Positions 24,242 through 32,242 of a stretch of 64,000 nucleotides of DNA are shown piece by piece. A model generated the notes under the pieces. That model saw only the letters and a program-made list of their open reading frames with translations, had not been told where the DNA came from and ran no database searches. Positions within the stretch are counted from its first letter, which is position 1, and every line of letters starts with the position of its first letter. Made by a program: the position numbers and the translations under genes. The stretch covers positions 248,001 to 312,000 of the forward strand of contig NZ_KQ949031.1 of the NCBI RefSeq assembly GCF_001514285.1, written 5' to 3'. This stretch comes from Streptomyces sp. DSM 15324. GTDB taxonomy: Bacteria; Actinomycetota; Actinomycetes; Streptomycetales; Streptomycetaceae.

Positions 24242-26158
24242 TTACCGCTTCAGGAGTCGTACCGACAGACCGTCCGCCGTGTACACGGGTACGGCGCGCA
24301 GCGTCGCGGAGTTCAGCTCCACGGTGTCGAACTGGCCGCGCAGCGCGCGGCCGTGGATGACCGGGACGACGTCCCCGGCGCGGGCGGGCTGCTTGTCGTC
24401 CAGGCGCAGCGACAGCACCGAGCCCTGGCCGAGGGTCACCCGCCCCGACACGGTGAGCGCGGCGCTGTGGTCGCGGCGCAGCGGCAGGTCCAGGGTCGCG
24501 CCCCTCGACTGCGTCCAGGTGCTGCGGACCCGCACCGGCTGCCCGGCGCGCAGCGTGCCGCCGGTGAGCCGGACGTCGCCCCGACCGAGCGCGTGCGCGT
24601 GGCCCACGACCAGCGTGCCCTCCTGGACGACCGTGCCGCCGCGGTAGCGGTTGTGGCCGGTCAGGGTGAGGGTGCCCGAGCCGCGCTTGGTCAGGGAGCC
24701 GTCGCCGCCGATGTCGTTGCGCCAGGCGTCGGCCGCGTGGAAGCCGCCCTTCGCCGCGTCCAGGGTGACCGTCACGTCGGTCTCGAAGGCGCCGTAGCCG
24801 TCGGCGGCGGCGAACAGGTTGAGGCGGCCCCACTGCTCGAAGCCGTCCAGCAGCACGTACCCCGAGGGCAGCGCGGTGGAGCGCAGCACGTTCCGGCGCT
24901 GCTCGGCGCTCAGGTACGGCTGGCGCGTCTCCAGCAGCACCTCGGCGCCCTTGGGTACGGTCAGCGGCTCCTCGCGGCCCTGGCGCTCCAGGATGTACGT
25001 CAGCCGCGGCTCGACGGCGCGCCGGTTGGCCTGCCGGTCGGCGTACGGGTCCGAGGCGTCCGCGTGCGCGTAGGCGAACAGCGTGTCGGCCGTCGTCCCG
25101 GTCTTCCCGGTGAAGTAGGCGAGGGCCTGGGCGCGGGCGGCGGCCTTCAGGTCGGCGTTGGCCGGGTCGGCGAGGGTGGCCGCGGCGAGCGCGGTGGCCA
25201 TGATGCGGCCGCCCATGACGTCGACCGTGGAGTGCATGCCGGACATGATGCGGGTGTGGCTGAGCTCCAGTGCGCGGGTCACCAGCTCCTGGAACCGCTC
25301 GGGCACGGCGTACGCGTACGCCAGCGCCGCCAGGTGGAAGGCGTTGGTGTGGCCGCTCGGGAAACCGCCGTCGTCGACCGGCGAGGTGTTGCGCTGGCGC
25401 AGCAGCTGCGGCACGACGACGACCTGGGAGTCGTAGACCGGGTAGCCGAGCGCGTCGGTCCTCCCGGTGTCGACGACCTCGCTGTTCTCGTTCATGCGCC
25501 ACGGCCGCGGGTACTGGAAGGCGTACTTGCCCTGGTTGCCGGAGGCGTACGGGCCGCGCACGGTGTCGACCAGCCTGGCGACCTGGCCGAGGTCGGAGGC
25601 GTACGAACCGGCGCCGAGCGCCGAGCCGGCGGGAGCGTCGGCGGGCACCGCGTCGCTGACCGTGGTCGCGGGCGTGGTGTCCGGGGCGCTGGTGATCGAG
25701 GTGACCGCCTTGGCGCCGGCCTTGTACAGGCCGGACAGGGGGCCGAGGCCCGCGATCATCGCGTAGCTCTGGTGCTGGCGGTCGTAGACGAACGCCTCCC
25801 GGCCCTGGGCGTCGGTGCGCGCGCGGGTGAGCGCGGCGCAGTAGCGCATGTTGGCGCGCAGGATCTCCGGCCGCAGCGGGGTGCCGGTGTTCCAGGCCGA
25901 ACCGGTCTTCCACACCCGGGCGAAGCCGCCGAGGACCCGCACCACGGCGTTGGTCTCGGGCGTGAGGTTGGCCGGGACGTTCGTCTTGTAGTCGTCGACG
26001 AACGGCAGCGGGCTCGTGGCGGCCTTGGCGTCGGCCGCGCCCAGCCAGGAGACCAGCGTCGGCGCGGCGACCAGGGCCGCGGAGCCGCCGAAGGAGACCT
26101 TCAGGAAACGCCTTCTGTTCACGGCCGAGGTGGAGTTGAGCCCGGCGGGTGACGGCAT
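24242..26158 (-). CDS. Tat-exported PAP2/vanadium haloperoxidase-like protein with PATR repeat
   Basis: The 638-residue protein has a twin-arginine signal (NRRRFLKV, residues 14-21) and the full PAP2/haloperoxidase active site: KYAFQYPRP near 220, PSGHT near 265 and RIMSGMHSTVD near 306, that is KxxxxxxRP, PSGH and RxxxxxHxxxD. It therefore should bind vanadate or phosphate and act as a phosphatase or haloperoxidase. The C-terminal 150 residues contain an autotransporter-associated beta-strand repeat (GSGTLTLTGHNRYRGGT, GTLVVGHAHALG), normally seen in Gram-negative surface proteins. No transporter pore domain follows. The ATG at 26158 starts just before the Tat signal. Confidence 0.87.
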   Translation of the reverse strand: MPSPAGLNSTSAVNRRRFLKVSFGGSAALVAAPTLVSWLGAADAKAATSPLPFVDDYKTNVPANLTPETNAVVRVLGGFARVWKTGSAWNTGTPLRPEILRANMRYCAALTRARTDAQGREAFVYDRQHQSYAMIAGLGPLSGLYKAGAKAVTSITSAPDTTPATTVSDAVPADAPAGSALGAGSYASDLGQVARLVDTVRGPYASGNQGKYAFQYPRPWRMNENSEVVDTGRTDALGYPVYDSQVVVVPQLLRQRNTSPVDDGGFPSGHTNAFHLAALAYAYAVPERFQELVTRALELSHTRIMSGMHSTVDVMGGRIMATALAAATLADPANADLKAAARAQALAYFTGKTGTTADTLFAYAHADASDPYADRQANRRAVEPRLTYILERQGREEPLTVPKGAEVLLETRQPYLSAEQRRNVLRSTALPSGYVLLDGFEQWGRLNLFAAADGYGAFETDVTVTLDAAKGGFHAADAWRNDIGGDGSLTKRGSGTLTLTGHNRYRGGTVVQEGTLVVGHAHALGRGDVRLTGGTLRAGQPVRVRSTWTQSRGATLDLPLRRDHSAALTVSGRVTLGQGSVLSLRLDDKQPARAGDVVPVIHGRALRGQFDTVELNSATLRAVPVYTADGLSVRLLKR

Positions 26159-26350
26159 GGGTGTGCCTCTCTTGAGTTCTTCGGCCCATGGGGCCAGAGG
26201 GAGAGATGTGATCACGTGCGGCTCGTGGGCCTGGTGACGACTCCTGAGCCGGACGACGCGTACGAGCGAAGATCTACGGCCGGGCTGTGTCGCTCCCGTG
26301 AGGGCCCGGCGACGGGTACATGTCACGCGGGTGAACGTGCAAGCGGTTTC

Positions 26351-27259
26351 TCACAGGAGCGCCCTCGCCAGTGCCACCGCGCCCAGGACCGGCGGCCCGG
26401 TCAGCGGTCGTGCGCGCGCTCCCGGTACGGCGGCCCGCAGCGCGGTGGTGAAGGCCTCGTAGAGAGCGGGCTGGTGCAGGATCGTGCCGCCCGCCACCAC
26501 CACGTCGTCGACCGCGGCCCCGCGGGCGGCGAGCCGGGCGACGAGCGCGGCGAGCGCCCCGCCGCCCTCGGCGATCACGGCACGGGCGAGCGCGGAGCCG
26601 GCGTCGGCGGCCGCGAAGACCACGGGGGAGTGCCGGCCCCACTCGGCGGAGGCGCTCTGCGCGCCCTCCAGCGCCGCGCCGAGCGCGGGCACCTCGGGCA
26701 CGCCGAACGCGGCGACGAGACCGGCCGCCAGGGCGTCCGGCTCCTCACCGCGGTCGTGGGCGGCCCATACGGCCCGGGCCGCCTCCCGGACGAGGCCGGC
26801 GGCGCCGCCCTCGTCGCCGAGGACCGCGCCCCAGCCACCCACCTGCACGGGGGTGCCGTCGGGCAGCAGGCCCACCGCGACCGAACCGGTGCCGGCCACC
26901 AGGCCGGCCCCCTTGGCCAGTCCCGCGGCGGGCACGAGCAGCTCGGCGTCGCCCACGACGTGCGCGGGAACGCCGAGCAGTTCCTGAACGGCGGCGCGGA
27001 TCTGCGCGCACTGCCGGGGTGTCTCGCAGGCGTGCGCGCCCACGGCGAGCGCGGCGGGGCGCACGCCCTCAGGCAGCGACTCCTGGACGAGCCGGGCCAG
27101 CCAGCGGGCGGCGGCCGCGGTGTCGTGCGGCCGCCAGCCGCTGCTGGGGCCGACCCGGTCGGCCAAGACGTCGTCACCCGCCATCGCGCGGAGATGCGTC
27201 TTGGTACCGCCCACGTCGACACCGACCGCGACGGGACACGAAGGGGGAGAGTCCTGCAC
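26351..27259 (-). CDS. N-acetylglucosamine-kinase-like BadF/BcrA ATPase family protein
   Basis: A 302-residue actin-fold sugar kinase. PHOSPHATE-1 is VGVDVGGTKTHLRA at the N-terminus, PHOSPHATE-2 is LVAGTGSVAVG and the family motif GGWGAVLGDEGGAAG follows near residue 160. The C-terminal adenosine site is VVVAGGTIL. Relatives phosphorylate N-acetylglucosamine or related amino sugars. Start is GTG at 27259 with GAGGATCC upstream. It is divergent from the ROK regulator gene at 27568, and the operator between them could control both. Confidence 0.82.
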   Translation of the reverse strand: MQDSPPSCPVAVGVDVGGTKTHLRAMAGDDVLADRVGPSSGWRPHDTAAAARWLARLVQESLPEGVRPAALAVGAHACETPRQCAQIRAAVQELLGVPAHVVGDAELLVPAAGLAKGAGLVAGTGSVAVGLLPDGTPVQVGGWGAVLGDEGGAAGLVREAARAVWAAHDRGEEPDALAAGLVAAFGVPEVPALGAALEGAQSASAEWGRHSPVVFAAADAGSALARAVIAEGGGALAALVARLAARGAAVDDVVVAGGTILHQPALYEAFTTALRAAVPGARARPLTGPPVLGAVALARALL

Positions 27260-27567
27260 GGATCCTCTTTCGTCGTTGCATCGAGCTGCGACGGTGGGCG
27301 AACCGTGACCTGCGAAATTGCTGTTTCTGATGAACTAGGGAAGCCCCGGGACAGGCTTCTGGTGAGCACGGCAGGCGAGTACCGTGAAGTTCGTTAGGAA
27401 GTTAACTAACGAAGTACAGTGCGTCAAGAGAAGTCGCGGACTCGACTCCGGCGGACCCTTTCCGGGCCTTCGCGGGGCGGGTACGCGCGCCGTCGTCGCA
27501 TCCTTTCGCCGCCGTCCGCCGAGCCGAGTTCGGGCGGGTGCGCGGCCCGGTACCCGTGGGGGAAACT
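27260..27567. promoter_or_regulatory. Divergent control region with ROK-type operator
   Basis: The 308-bp region between the kinase and ROK genes contains no supportable gene. Its main feature is an inverted repeat with arms TTCGTTAG (27390-27397) and CTAACGAA (27406-27413) around GAAGTTAA. The size and the TTAGGAAGTTAA-like centre resemble operators of ROK/NagC-type regulators. It lies about 155 bp upstream of the ROK start and 130 bp upstream of the kinase start. Confidence 0.6.
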
Positions 27568-28713
27568 GTGGAACACGACGTGGCGGAAGCCCCCCGCCTG
27601 ACCGAGAGCGCCAGCGCGGTCTTCGCCGTGCTGGCCCAGGCGAGCAGGGCCACCCGCCCGCAGCTCGCCAGCCTGGCGGGGCTCTCCAAGCCGACCGTCT
27701 CCTCCGCCGTGGCGGAACTGGAGGGCGCCCGGCTCGCCGCGCACTCCGGCACCGCATCCAGCGGCACGGGCCGCTCCGCCGCCGTCTACCGGCTCGGCCC
27801 CGTCGCCGGCGCCGTCCTGGCCGTCGACCTCGGCCCCGCGCTCACCCGGGTCAGGGGCTGCGCCCTGGACGGCACCCTGCTCGCCGAGGCCACCGCCCCC
27901 CGCCAGGACGCCGCGGACGCCGTCCGGGAGGCACTCGCCGCCCTGCCCGCCGGGGCGCCGTTGCGCTCGATCGTGGTCGCCGTCGGTGACGTCACCGCAC
28001 GGGACCTCCAGGGCAGCGGGATGCGCCCCGCCACCGCCAAGGCCGGCCCGGTCTTCGACGCGATGGCCGTGGCCCTTCCCCCGGGCGTCCCCGTGCACCT
28101 GGAGAACAACGTCAACTGCGCCGCGCTCGCCGAGCTGCACGAGGGCGCCGCCCGTGGCCGGCACACCTTCGGCTATCTGCGGATCGGCGTCGGTATCGGT
28201 CTCGGCATCGTCGTCGGCGGCCAGGTGCTGCGCGGCTCGAACGGCGCCGCCGGTGAGCTGGCCCGGCTCCCCTACCCCTGGGACGACGGCCGTGAGCCGC
28301 GCCGGGAGGCCCTGGAGGAGTACATCGGGGCCCGGTCGCTGCTGCGCCGCGCCAAGGAGGCCTGGGGGGAGCGGGACGGGCCGTGCCCGCGGACCACGGA
28401 CCGGCTCTTCGCCCTCGCGGCCGGGGGCCGGGCCACGGCCCGTGCCGTCGTCGACCGCCATGCCGCCGACGTGGGCAGGCTCGCGGCCGCCGTGACCGCG
28501 GTGCTGGACCCCGGTCTGATCGTGCTGGGCGGCAGCACCGGCGCCGACCCCCAGGTGCTGCCCGGGGTGCGGGCCGAGCTGGCCCGGCTGAGCTGGCCCA
28601 CCGAAGTCGTCAGCAGCACGGTCGGGGATCTCGGCACGGTCGTGGGCGCCGCCCGGCTCGCGGTCAGCCGAGGAGTCCAAACCGTGACCGAGGCCGCGGG
28701 GGGGAAGGATTGA
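27568..28713 (+). CDS. ROK family transcriptional regulator
   Basis: A 381-residue regulator with an N-terminal winged helix (SRATRPQLASLAGLSKPTVSSAVAELEG, about residues 25-52) and a ROK domain (about 85-375). The glycine-rich GVGIGLGIVVGGQVLRGSNGAAGE is present. The zinc motif CxCGxxGCxE usual in ROK proteins is missing, replaced by PYPWDDGREPRREALEEY. The catalytic ExGH is GELAR, so it should not be a kinase. Start is GTG at 27568 with GGGGG five bases upstream; in-frame GTGs at 27538 and 27556 are alternatives. It heads the sugar ABC operon and is the obvious local regulator. Confidence 0.85.
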   Translation: MEHDVAEAPRLTESASAVFAVLAQASRATRPQLASLAGLSKPTVSSAVAELEGARLAAHSGTASSGTGRSAAVYRLGPVAGAVLAVDLGPALTRVRGCALDGTLLAEATAPRQDAADAVREALAALPAGAPLRSIVVAVGDVTARDLQGSGMRPATAKAGPVFDAMAVALPPGVPVHLENNVNCAALAELHEGAARGRHTFGYLRIGVGIGLGIVVGGQVLRGSNGAAGELARLPYPWDDGREPRREALEEYIGARSLLRRAKEAWGERDGPCPRTTDRLFALAAGGRATARAVVDRHAADVGRLAAAVTAVLDPGLIVLGGSTGADPQVLPGVRAELARLSWPTEVVSSTVGDLGTVVGAARLAVSRGVQTVTEAAGGKD

Positions 28714-28744
28714 CGGCCTCCGACTCGATCTGCCAATGTCCGGA

Positions 28745-28758
28745 CAAGCGCTTTCTAA
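28745..28758. promoter_or_regulatory. Possible operator before the sugar ABC operon
   Basis: AAGCGCTT (28745-28752) is a perfect 8-bp palindrome and overlaps CTTTCTAA (28751-28758), whose complement TTAGAAAG resembles the TTAGGAAG half-site found upstream of the ROK gene. A further GGAAA/TTTCC inverted repeat lies near 28911-28926. These sit in the 275-bp gap before the binding-protein gene; no gene is seen there. Confidence 0.35.
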
Positions 28759-28988
28759 GTCGGCCGGGACGCCGACTCGGGTTGAGCATCCTGCCCGTAC
28801 GTGAAGTACGGCAGCCGCACGAGGGCGTGCTTGTGCGACGACGGCCCCCGGGGCCGGGGATCCCACCCCCCATGGCGACGCGGCCGGGCGAGGCCGCGCC
28901 CCCGGAAAGCGAAATTTCCTGCAAAATGCACCCGTGCCGCCTCGATCGGCGCCGTGCTCCGTCCCCTACGACGAAAAAGGGATCGAAG

Positions 28989-30311
28989 ATGACCACTGTG
29001 GGTGTGCGGCGCTCCCGCCGACTCGGCCGCGGCGGCATACGCCGCCTGGTTCCCCTCGCTGCCGTGGCCTCGGCAGGTGCCCTCCTGCTGACCGCCTGCG
29101 GAGGCGGCTCCGAATCGGGCGGGAACGCCAAGTCGCTGACGTTCTGGATCTCCACGGTTCCGGGGCAGGACGCGGGCTGGAAGAAGCTGATCGCGCAGTA
29201 CAAGAAGGACGAGGGTGTCGACGTCAAGCTCGTCAACATCCCCTACGACGGGTACACGACGAAGCTGAAGAACGCCGCGCAGGCGAACTCCCTGCCCGAC
29301 GTGGCGGCCGTGCCGTCGCTGGACCCGATCTGGTCGAGCAAGCTGATCGACCTCAGCTCCATCGTCAAGACCAAGAGCAACAACATCAACCCGAACTTCC
29401 TCGCGAAGGACGCCTCCGGGAAGGTGCTGTCCATACCCTCGGACGTCACCGCGTCCGGCCTGTACATCAACGAGTCGCTGTTCAAGAAGGCCGGCGTCGC
29501 CTTCCCGGCCTCGCCCGACAAGACGTGGACCTGGACCGACTTCATCAAGGCGGCGAACACGGTCCGCGAGAAGACCGGCGTGAAGTACTCGCTGACGTTC
29601 GACAACTCGCCGTCCCGGCTCCGCGCCATGGTGTACGAGATGGGCGGGCAGTACGTCCACGCCGACTCCTCGGGCAAGTTCTCGGTGGACGCGGCGACCA
29701 AGAAGGCCGTGAACACCTTCGTCGGCTGGAACGACGACAAGACCATGCCGAAGTCGGTGTGGACCAGCGGCGCCGACCCGTCCGCGATGTTCCAGAGCGG
29801 TGACGTGGTCGCCTACTGGTCCGGCGTGTGGCAGGTCGCCGCCTTCGCCGACAGCATCAAGAAGTTCGACTGGGCGAGCGTCCCGACGCCGGCCCAGCCG
29901 GTGCAGGCCAGCGACGTCAACGCCGGCGGCATGATGGTGGGCTTCAACAACAACGGCGCCGCGGCCACCGCCGCGCAGAAGTTCCTGTCCTGGGTCTACG
30001 AGCCGGACCACTACCGCGAGCTGTGCGAGGCGTCCGGGTTCCTGCCCGTCGAGAGCGGTCTGAACCCGAAGTACCCCTTCACCTCGGAGGCGGCGCAGGC
30101 GGCGTTCAAGCTGTACAACGAGGAGATCCCGCTGTACGCCCCGATCTCGGGCTACTTCAACAACGCGCAGACGGACTGGGTGCTGAAGGGCAAGAGCCTC
30201 ACCGAGGACCCGACCAAGACGGAGCTCGCCAAGGCGATCAACGGTCAGCAGTCGGCCGACAAGGCCCTGGAGAACATCGTGGCCGGCTACAACCAGCAGG
30301 TCGGCGGCTGA
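28989..30311 (+). CDS. Sugar ABC transporter substrate-binding lipoprotein
   Basis: A 440-residue cluster-A extracellular solute-binding protein. The lipobox LLTAC places the lipidated Cys at residue 37. The mature protein begins with the typical LTFWISTVPGQDAGWKKLI and ends with a long helix AINGQQSADKALENIVAGYNQQ. It captures a sugar or oligosaccharide outside the membrane and delivers it to the two permeases encoded next. ATG at 28989 has AAGGGA upstream. No ATPase gene is present; in Streptomyces the shared ATPase MsiK often serves such importers, which is established for other systems and inferred here. Confidence 0.93.
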   Translation: MTTVGVRRSRRLGRGGIRRLVPLAAVASAGALLLTACGGGSESGGNAKSLTFWISTVPGQDAGWKKLIAQYKKDEGVDVKLVNIPYDGYTTKLKNAAQANSLPDVAAVPSLDPIWSSKLIDLSSIVKTKSNNINPNFLAKDASGKVLSIPSDVTASGLYINESLFKKAGVAFPASPDKTWTWTDFIKAANTVREKTGVKYSLTFDNSPSRLRAMVYEMGGQYVHADSSGKFSVDAATKKAVNTFVGWNDDKTMPKSVWTSGADPSAMFQSGDVVAYWSGVWQVAAFADSIKKFDWASVPTPAQPVQASDVNAGGMMVGFNNNGAAATAAQKFLSWVYEPDHYRELCEASGFLPVESGLNPKYPFTSEAAQAAFKLYNEEIPLYAPISGYFNNAQTDWVLKGKSLTEDPTKTELAKAINGQQSADKALENIVAGYNQQVGG

Positions 30312-30435
30312 TCGTGGGCCGCGGGGCCGGGCGGCGGGGTCGAGACACCGCCGCCCGGCCCCGGCCGTCCACCCGATGCCCGGCTCAGACCGAGAGCCCA
30401 CCGCACGTCCATTCCACCAGCACGGAGTCAGGAAG

Positions 30436-31347
30436 ATGACAAAACGCGCCTCGGACGCGTCCGCGAGCCCGCCCAGGAGACGCAGTAAGTACACGCTTGC
30501 GCCGCTCGTCCTCATCGCGGCCAATGTCGTGCTCTTCGCCCTGTTCTTCGTCTGGCCGGCGGTGATCGGGCTCGTCTACTCCTTCACGAACTACTCGGGT
30601 GTGGGGGCGTTCCAGTTCATCGGACTGGACAACTACCACAAGCTGTTCGGGGACTCCACGTTCTACGACGCGCTGTCGCGGACGGTGCTCTACGCGGTGC
30701 TCTTCGTCCCGCTGAACTTCGTGGTCTCGCTGCTCGCCGCCAACCTCGTGGTGAGCAAGCACGCCAAGGGCGGGTCGGTCGCCCGCGTCATCTTCTTCAT
30801 CCCCTGGCTGCTGTCGCCCATCGTCGTGGGTGTCCTGTGGCGGTGGCTGTTCGGTGAGAACTTCGGACTGGTCAACTACGTCATCGAGAAGCTCGGCGGA
30901 AGCGCCGTCCCGTGGCAGTCGAACGCGGATCTCTCGCTGCTCGTGGTGGTGATGGCGGCGTCCTGGACCTGGACGGGTTTCACGATGCTGCTGTTCATCG
31001 CGGCGATCAAGAACGTACCGGTGTCGTACTACGAGGCGGCCTCGCTCGACGGCGCCGGACCCTGGCGCCAGTTCTTCAGCATCACGCTGCCGAGCATCGC
31101 GCCCACCTCGTTCATCGTCATCCTGCTCAACACGATCAACGCGATGAAGGAATACCCGGTGTTCGTCGCCCTCAACAACGGCGGACCCGGCACCTCGAAC
31201 AACCTGCTCGTGCAGTACATCTACGAGACCGGCTTCAAACGGGGCCAGATCGGCTACGCGAGCGCCGCGTCGTTCGTGCTCATGATCATCCTGATGGCCG
31301 TCGCGATCATCCAGCTGATCGTCAACCGACGGGTGGAGAACCGATGA
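30436..31347 (+). CDS. Sugar ABC transporter permease (MalF-type)
   Basis: The 303-residue membrane protein has six helices and the coupling motif YYEAASLDGAGPWRQFFSITLP near residue 205, the EAA loop that contacts the ATPase. It pairs with the next permease to form the channel. ATG at 30436 is preceded by CAGGAAG. Its stop overlaps the next start as ATGA. The gap of 124 bp to the binding-protein gene is ordinary for these operons. Confidence 0.93.
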   Translation: MTKRASDASASPPRRRSKYTLAPLVLIAANVVLFALFFVWPAVIGLVYSFTNYSGVGAFQFIGLDNYHKLFGDSTFYDALSRTVLYAVLFVPLNFVVSLLAANLVVSKHAKGGSVARVIFFIPWLLSPIVVGVLWRWLFGENFGLVNYVIEKLGGSAVPWQSNADLSLLVVVMAASWTWTGFTMLLFIAAIKNVPVSYYEAASLDGAGPWRQFFSITLPSIAPTSFIVILLNTINAMKEYPVFVALNNGGPGTSNNLLVQYIYETGFKRGQIGYASAASFVLMIILMAVAIIQLIVNRRVENR

Positions 31348-32240
31348 CAACCACAGACATCCCCCGCCCGGTCGACAAGGGCCGACCCGTCTCCCAGAAG
31401 CGCCCCCGCGGGGCGACCACCGGTGGGCTCCGACAGGCGGTGTCGGCGACGACACTGCTGTGGATCATGGCGTGCCTGTACGGGTTTCCGTTGCTGTGGT
31501 TCGTCCTCAGCTCCTTCAAGCCGGCCAGCGACCTCTTCTCCTACCCGCTGACCCTGATTCCGCACAACCCCACCCTGTCGGGTTTCGAGGCGGCGTGGGA
31601 CAGCGCCAACTTCTCGCAGTACTTCATCAACACGGCCCTCGTGTGCGTGATCACCACGATCCTCACGGTGGGCGTCAGCTGCTGCACAGGGTACGCGCTG
31701 GCCAAGTACGACAACCGGTGGCTCAAGGCGTTCTTCCTCTGCATCCTGGCCACCACGATGCTGCCGGGCGAGGTCATGCTCGCCCCCGAGTTCCTGGTGG
31801 TCCGCAACCTCGGCCTCTACAACTCCTTCGCCGGCATCATCCTCCCGGCCGTGCTCACCGCGACCGGCTGCTTCATGTTCCGCCAGTTCTTCCTGACGGT
31901 TCCCGACGAACTCGTCGAAGCCGCGCGCATCGACGGCGCCCGGGAACTGTCGATCTTCCTGCGGATCATGGTGCCGCTCTCCCGGCCCATCATGCTGACC
32001 CTGGCCATCCTGTCCTTCCAGTGGCGGTGGAACGACTACATCTGGCCGCTGCTGATGCTCAACGACCCCGACAAGTTCACGGTGCAGATCGGCATCCAGA
32101 GCATCGTCGGCGCGCAGAACATCAACTGGTCGGTCCTGCTCGGCGCCTCGGTGATCTCCATGATCCCGCTGATCGCCATCTTCCTGGTCTTCCAGCGCTA
32201 CGTCATGGGCGCCGACATCAACGCAGGACTGAAGGACTGA
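31344..32240 (+). CDS. Sugar ABC transporter permease (MalG-type)
   Basis: The 298-residue inner-membrane permease has an N-terminal cytoplasmic stretch, six helices and the EAA loop LVEAARIDGARELSIFLRIMVPLSRP in the second half (the conserved part is residues EAARIDGA). It completes the heterodimeric channel. The start overlaps the upstream stop (ATGA), so translation is coupled. Only 2 bp separate its stop from the next enzyme gene, tying the unassigned enzyme to sugar uptake. Confidence 0.93.
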   Translation: MTTTDIPRPVDKGRPVSQKRPRGATTGGLRQAVSATTLLWIMACLYGFPLLWFVLSSFKPASDLFSYPLTLIPHNPTLSGFEAAWDSANFSQYFINTALVCVITTILTVGVSCCTGYALAKYDNRWLKAFFLCILATTMLPGEVMLAPEFLVVRNLGLYNSFAGIILPAVLTATGCFMFRQFFLTVPDELVEAARIDGARELSIFLRIMVPLSRPIMLTLAILSFQWRWNDYIWPLLMLNDPDKFTVQIGIQSIVGAQNINWSVLLGASVISMIPLIAIFLVFQRYVMGADINAGLKD

Positions 32241-32242
32241 CC

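Noticed and set aside
22193..26152. A 1319-residue open frame on the plus strand
   Set aside because: It runs antisense to the RpiR, GT39 and PAP2 genes, is rich in Arg, Gly and His, and shows no motif.
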